From Staphylococcus sp. GSSP0090 (GTDB lineage Bacteria > Bacillota > Bacilli > Staphylococcales > Staphylococcaceae), in NCBI RefSeq assembly GCF_013391405.1, contig NZ_JACBFD010000008.1:48001-112000 (forward strand): a stretch of 64,000 nt of DNA, in the 5' to 3' direction. Position 1 is the first letter of the stretch. Each line of letters starts with the position of its first letter. The notes beneath the pieces were generated by a model. The model was not told the origin of the DNA and did not search any database. It worked only from the letters and a program-made list of their open reading frames with translations. Positions 61,285-64,000 of this stretch are shown here, in pieces. The position numbers were made by a program, and so were the translations under genes.

Positions 61285-61849
61285 ACCAATTACAACATAT
61301 ACCGGAAAAGTCGTACCACTTTTTAATGACAATATAGATACTGATCAAATTATTCCAAAAGTACATTTAAAACGTATTTCGAAATCTGGTTTTGGTCCGT
61401 TTGCATTTGATGAATGGCGCTACTTAGATGATGGTTCTGATAATCCAGATTTTAATCCAAATAAACCAGAATATAAAGATGCTTCAATTCTAATTACTGG
61501 TGAAAATTTTGGTTGTGGCTCCAGTCGTGAACATGCTGCATGGGCAATCAAGGACTACGGGTTTGATATTATTATTGCTGGTAGCTATAGTGATATTTTC
61601 TATATGAATTGTACTAAAAACGCAATGTTACCTATTGTATTAGACAAGGAAGCCAGAGAGTACTTAGCTAGTGCTGGAGAGGTTACAATAGATCTACCAA
61701 AACAGACTGTCTCAACAAAAGATAGATCATTTGATTTTCAGATAGATGAAACATGGAAGAAAAAACTCGTCAATGGACTTGATGATATTGACATAACGTT
61801 ACAATTTGAAGATGCAATTAAGAATTATGAAGCAGCAAAAGCATACTAA
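61274..61849 (+). CDS. leuD: 3-isopropylmalate dehydratase, small subunit
   Basis: A 191-residue swivelling domain with [16 protein letters not shown] and the active-site serine loop [19 protein letters not shown] 61274 (MEIKPITTY) is set by the family start and AAGGTGG nine bases away; it overlaps the end of leuC by 11 bases. Confidence 0.96.
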   Translation: MEIKPITTYTGKVVPLFNDNIDTDQIIPKVHLKRISKSGFGPFAFDEWRYLDDGSDNPDFNPNKPEYKDASILITGENFGCGSSREHAAWAIKDYGFDIIIAGSYSDIFYMNCTKNAMLPIVLDKEAREYLASAGEVTIDLPKQTVSTKDRSFDFQIDETWKKKLVNGLDDIDITLQFEDAIKNYEAAKAY

Positions 61850-61872
61850 TTAATACAAAAAGGGTGAAACAA

Positions 61873-63141
61873 ATGACTGTAAAAACAACCGTTTCTTCAA
61901 AGGATATAGATGAAGCTTATTTACAATTAAAAGATATCGTTAAAGAGACAACATTACAAAAAGATCACTATTTATCGCAAAAATATGATTGTAATGTTTA
62001 TTTAAAACGTGAAGATTTGCAATGGGTTAGATCATTTAAACTCAGAGGTGCATATAACGCGATTATTGCTTTAAACGAAGCTGATCGTCAAAATGGTATC
62101 ACTTGTGCAAGTGCTGGTAATCATGCGCAAGGTGTGGCTTATACAGCTAGCAAATTAAATTTGGATGCTGTCATATTCATGCCAGTGACTACCCCACTTC
62201 AAAAAATTAATCAAGTGAAATTCTTTGGTGGTAACAATACTGAAGTCGTATTAACCGGTGATACTTTTGATGACTGCCTTAAAGAAGCGCTTGTTTATAC
62301 TGAAGAGCATAAAATGAACTTTATTGACCCTTTTAATAATATTTATACAATTGCTGGACAAGGTACTTTAGCTAAAGAAATACTTGAACAGGCTAAAATA
62401 GATGATATTCAATTTGATTATTTATTTGCTGCAATCGGAGGTGGCGGTTTAATTTCTGGTGTTGGTACTTATTTTAAAGCCCATTCACCCAAAACCTCAA
62501 TTATAGGTGTTGAACCTGCCGGAGCAGCCAGTATGTATACTTCAGTAGTATTAGAAAACCAAGTAGTGACTTTACCAGAAATTGATAAATTTGTAGATGG
62601 CGCGTCTGTAGCGCGTGTTGGACAAATTACGTTTGATATTTCTAAAGACATTATAGATGATTATATTCAAGTACATGAAGGTGCGGTTTGTTCAACTATT
62701 TTAGATATGTACTCTAAACAAGCTATTATTGCTGAACCTGCTGGTGCATTAAGTGTAGCTGCACTTGATCAATACCAAGACGAAATCAAAGGTAAAACAG
62801 TAGTCTGTGTCGTTAGTGGTGGTAATAATGATATAAATCGTATGAAAGAAATTGAAGAACGTTCATTATTATTTGAAGAAATGAAACACTACTTCATTCT
62901 AAACTTCCCACAACGTCCAGGTGCGTTAAGAGAATTTGTTAACGAAGTGCTGGGTCCTAAAGATGATATAACTAAATTTGAATATCTTAAAAAATCTTCT
63001 CAAAATACTGGAACTGTTATTATAGGTATTCAGTTGAATAATCATAATGATTTAGAACATTTAAAAGCAAATGTTGATGAATTTGATAAATCAAATATAT
63101 ATATAAACGAAAATAAAATGTTATATTCACTACTAATTTAA
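61873..63141 (+). CDS. ilvA: Threonine dehydratase
   Basis: A 422-residue PLP enzyme that makes 2-ketobutyrate for isoleucine. The cofactor lysine is in [12 protein letters not shown], the phosphate loop is IGGGGLISG, and [13 protein letters not shown] binds substrate. The C-terminal about 85 residues form a single ACT-like domain ([15 protein letters not shown]) that senses isoleucine. ATG 61873 follows AGGGTGA; the earlier GTG at 61864 is unlikely. Confidence 0.96.
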   Translation: MTVKTTVSSKDIDEAYLQLKDIVKETTLQKDHYLSQKYDCNVYLKREDLQWVRSFKLRGAYNAIIALNEADRQNGITCASAGNHAQGVAYTASKLNLDAVIFMPVTTPLQKINQVKFFGGNNTEVVLTGDTFDDCLKEALVYTEEHKMNFIDPFNNIYTIAGQGTLAKEILEQAKIDDIQFDYLFAAIGGGGLISGVGTYFKAHSPKTSIIGVEPAGAASMYTSVVLENQVVTLPEIDKFVDGASVARVGQITFDISKDIIDDYIQVHEGAVCSTILDMYSKQAIIAEPAGALSVAALDQYQDEIKGKTVVCVVSGGNNDINRMKEIEERSLLFEEMKHYFILNFPQRPGALREFVNEVLGPKDDITKFEYLKKSSQNTGTVIIGIQLNNHNDLEHLKANVDEFDKSNIYINENKMLYSLLI

Positions 63142-63174
63142 ACTTTACAATATGTGTTTAAATTTAACATTATA

Positions 63175-63212
63175 AGAGGACGAATCCATCGTATATTTCG
63201 GATTCGTCCTCT
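63175..63212 (+). terminator. Terminator of the ilv-leu operon
   Basis: AGAGGACGAATCC / GGATTCGTCCTCT perfect stem and TTT-containing tail, 33 bases after ilvA. Confidence 0.85.
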
Positions 63213-63419
63213 TTCCATTTAAAGCATTACTTTTCCAATTTATTGGAATTCGTAATGTTTACATACAAGTCGTTACTCGTATTTTTATTATTGTATCCCC
63301 CTTTGTAAGCTCGTTTCGTCTTACGCTCAGTTCGTCAGCTTCAAACGCTTTCTCACAATAGATTATTTTAGTTTTTCAGTTCTTCGAACTGGAAGTTAAG
63401 CTTTTTGGACATAAAAAAA

Positions 63420-63435
63420 GAGACCTCTCGGTCTC
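63420..63435 (-). terminator. Terminator of copy A
   Basis: GAGACCGAGAGGTCTC hairpin followed by TTTTTTT on the minus strand, downstream of the partial 5S. Confidence 0.75.
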
Positions 63436-63459
63436 GGCTCATCGCATCCTATTAATGCT

Positions 63460-63519
63460 GCCTGGCAACGTCCTACTCTTGCGGAACGTAAGTCGGCTAC
63501 CATCGGCGCTAAGGAGCTT
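63460..63519 (-). pseudogene. Partial 5S rRNA (3' half)
   Basis: About 60 bases match the 3' half of the intact 5S gene at 63724-63838 (AAGCTCCTTAGCGCCGATGG to GTTGCCAGGC), with two differences near the GGTAGTCGGACTTACG segment. The 5' half is missing; unrelated sequence begins after AAGGAGCTT. It cannot fold as a 5S rRNA. Confidence 0.8.
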
Positions 63520-63595
63520 TTCCTATCATGAGACAAGCGCTCGCATCTTTTCTCACTTTCGCGTATTCCTCACTCACTTACCACTTGTAAGCTCG

Positions 63596-63720
63596 TTTCG
63601 TCTTCCGCTTAGTTCGTCAGCTTCAAACGCTTTCTCATAATAGGTTATTTTAGTTTTCAGTTCTTCGAACTGGAAGTTAAGCTTTTTGGATATAAAAAAA
63701 GAGACCCGCTTGGGTCTCTA
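63596..63720 (-). repeat. Duplicate tail (copy B) with the rRNA operon terminator
   Basis: Second copy of the sequence at 63304-63435. It contains the hairpin GAGACCC / GGGTCTC (63701-63718) followed by TTTTTTTAT on the minus strand, directly after the intact 5S, so it is the working terminator of this rRNA operon. Confidence 0.8.
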
Positions 63721-63723
63721 ATT

Positions 63724-63838
63724 GCCTGGCAACGTCCTACTCTTGCGGAACGTAAGTCCGACTACCATCGGCGCTAAGGAGCTTAACTTCTGTGTTCGGC
63801 ATGGGAACAGGTGTGACCTCCTTGCCATTGTCACCAGA
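63724..63838 (-). rRNA. rrf: 5S ribosomal RNA
   Basis: A 115-base gene on the minus strand beginning TCTGGTGACAATGGCAAGGA and ending GTTGCCAGGC, with the standard staphylococcal 5S body (CACACCTGTTCCCATGCCGA). The terminal stem pairs. It follows 23S by about 80 bases. Confidence 0.97.
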
Positions 63839-63917
63839 CAATGAAATGTATGAAATTATACATTCAAAACTAGATAGTAAGTAAAATATGATTCAATCAA
63901 ACAAAACATTTAAAATT

Positions 63918-64000
63918 TGATTAAGTCTTCGATCGATTAGTATTCGTCAGCTGCACATATCGCTATGCATCCACCTCGAACCTATTAACCTCATCATCTT
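63918..64000 (-). rRNA. rrl: 23S ribosomal RNA, 3' end (partial)
   Basis: The minus strand ends with CTGACGAATACTAATCGATC then GAAGACTTAATCA, the conserved 3' terminus of Staphylococcus 23S. The rest of the gene lies beyond the window. The operon therefore runs leftwards, convergent with ilv-leu. Confidence 0.95.

Larger units (their letters stand above)
63304..63519 (-). repeat. Diverged duplicate of the rRNA operon tail (copy A)
   Basis: The stretch from GTAAGCTCGTTTCGTCTTACGC to the 3' half of a 5S gene is repeated at 63596-63782 with scattered differences. Both copies contain TTCTTCGAACTGGAAGTTAAGC, an A-run, a GAGACC terminator hairpin and 5S 3' sequence in the same order. The stretch between hairpin and 5S differs (GCATTAATAGGATGCGATGAGC in copy A only, reading the minus strand). 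Confidence 0.85.

Overview
The window is low-GC Firmicute chromosome from a Staphylococcus of the S. aureus lineage. Gene content and order follow the S. aureus segment running purB-nadE-pncB-nos-pheA, pncA-ppaC-aldH, pmtRABCD, groESL-mroQ-sdrH, agr/RNAIII, scrRBK, rex, tsaEBD, ilvDBNC-leuABCD-ilvA and an rRNA operon. Many proteins look highly similar to their S. aureus counterparts as I remember them (AgrA, IlvD, NadE). GroEL, AgrD, AgrC and SdrH are clearly different, so this is probably a sister species (S. simiae is one possibility) rather than S. aureus itself. I could not run a comparison to settle this.

Layout. 1-9.7 kb: purB, an NAD salvage pair (nadE-pncB), bacterial nitric oxide synthase, prephenate dehydratase, the dicarboxylate transporter sdcS and an unrecognised parallel beta-helix protein. 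9.8-19.4 kb: pncA, ppaC, aldH, a lactonase-like beta-propeller, an SOS-type promoter driving a YolD-like gene, two very small genes (a 56-aa membrane protein and a 17-aa amphipathic peptide), a C45-like hydrolase, a DUF1700/DUF4097 pair and a thioredoxin-like protein. 19.5-23.1 kb: the pmtRABCD operon for export of phenol-soluble modulins. 23.5-23.85 kb: an apparent Fst-like type I toxin-antitoxin module with a LexA-like box. 24-31 kb: an aminotransferase, DinB-family, GNAT and patatin-like genes, then groESL under CIRCE and CtsR-like operators.

30.3-38.1 kb is the quorum-sensing region: mroQ, sdrH, a nitroreductase-like gene, a nitrilase-family gene, RNAIII, and agrBDCA on the opposite strand. 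The agrD core ends in C-S-G-F-V, unlike the four S. aureus pheromone types. The delta-hemolysin frame inside RNAIII has a stop exactly where S. aureus has Trp15, and it starts with GTG. The regulatory 3' part of RNAIII is retained, so this looks like an RNAIII that keeps its regulatory function while losing its toxin.

38.2-64 kb: sucrose use (scrR-scrB-scrK), thiosulfate uptake (yeeE-tusA-like), the redox repressor rex, an ABC-F ATPase, a DnaA-box cluster, a membrane MutS-like ATPase, the t6A operon (tsaE-tsaB-rimI-tsaD), and the branched-chain amino acid operon behind a leader-peptide attenuator. The window ends in an inverted rRNA operon (5S and the 3' end of 23S), next to a diverged partial duplication carrying half a 5S gene and a second terminator.
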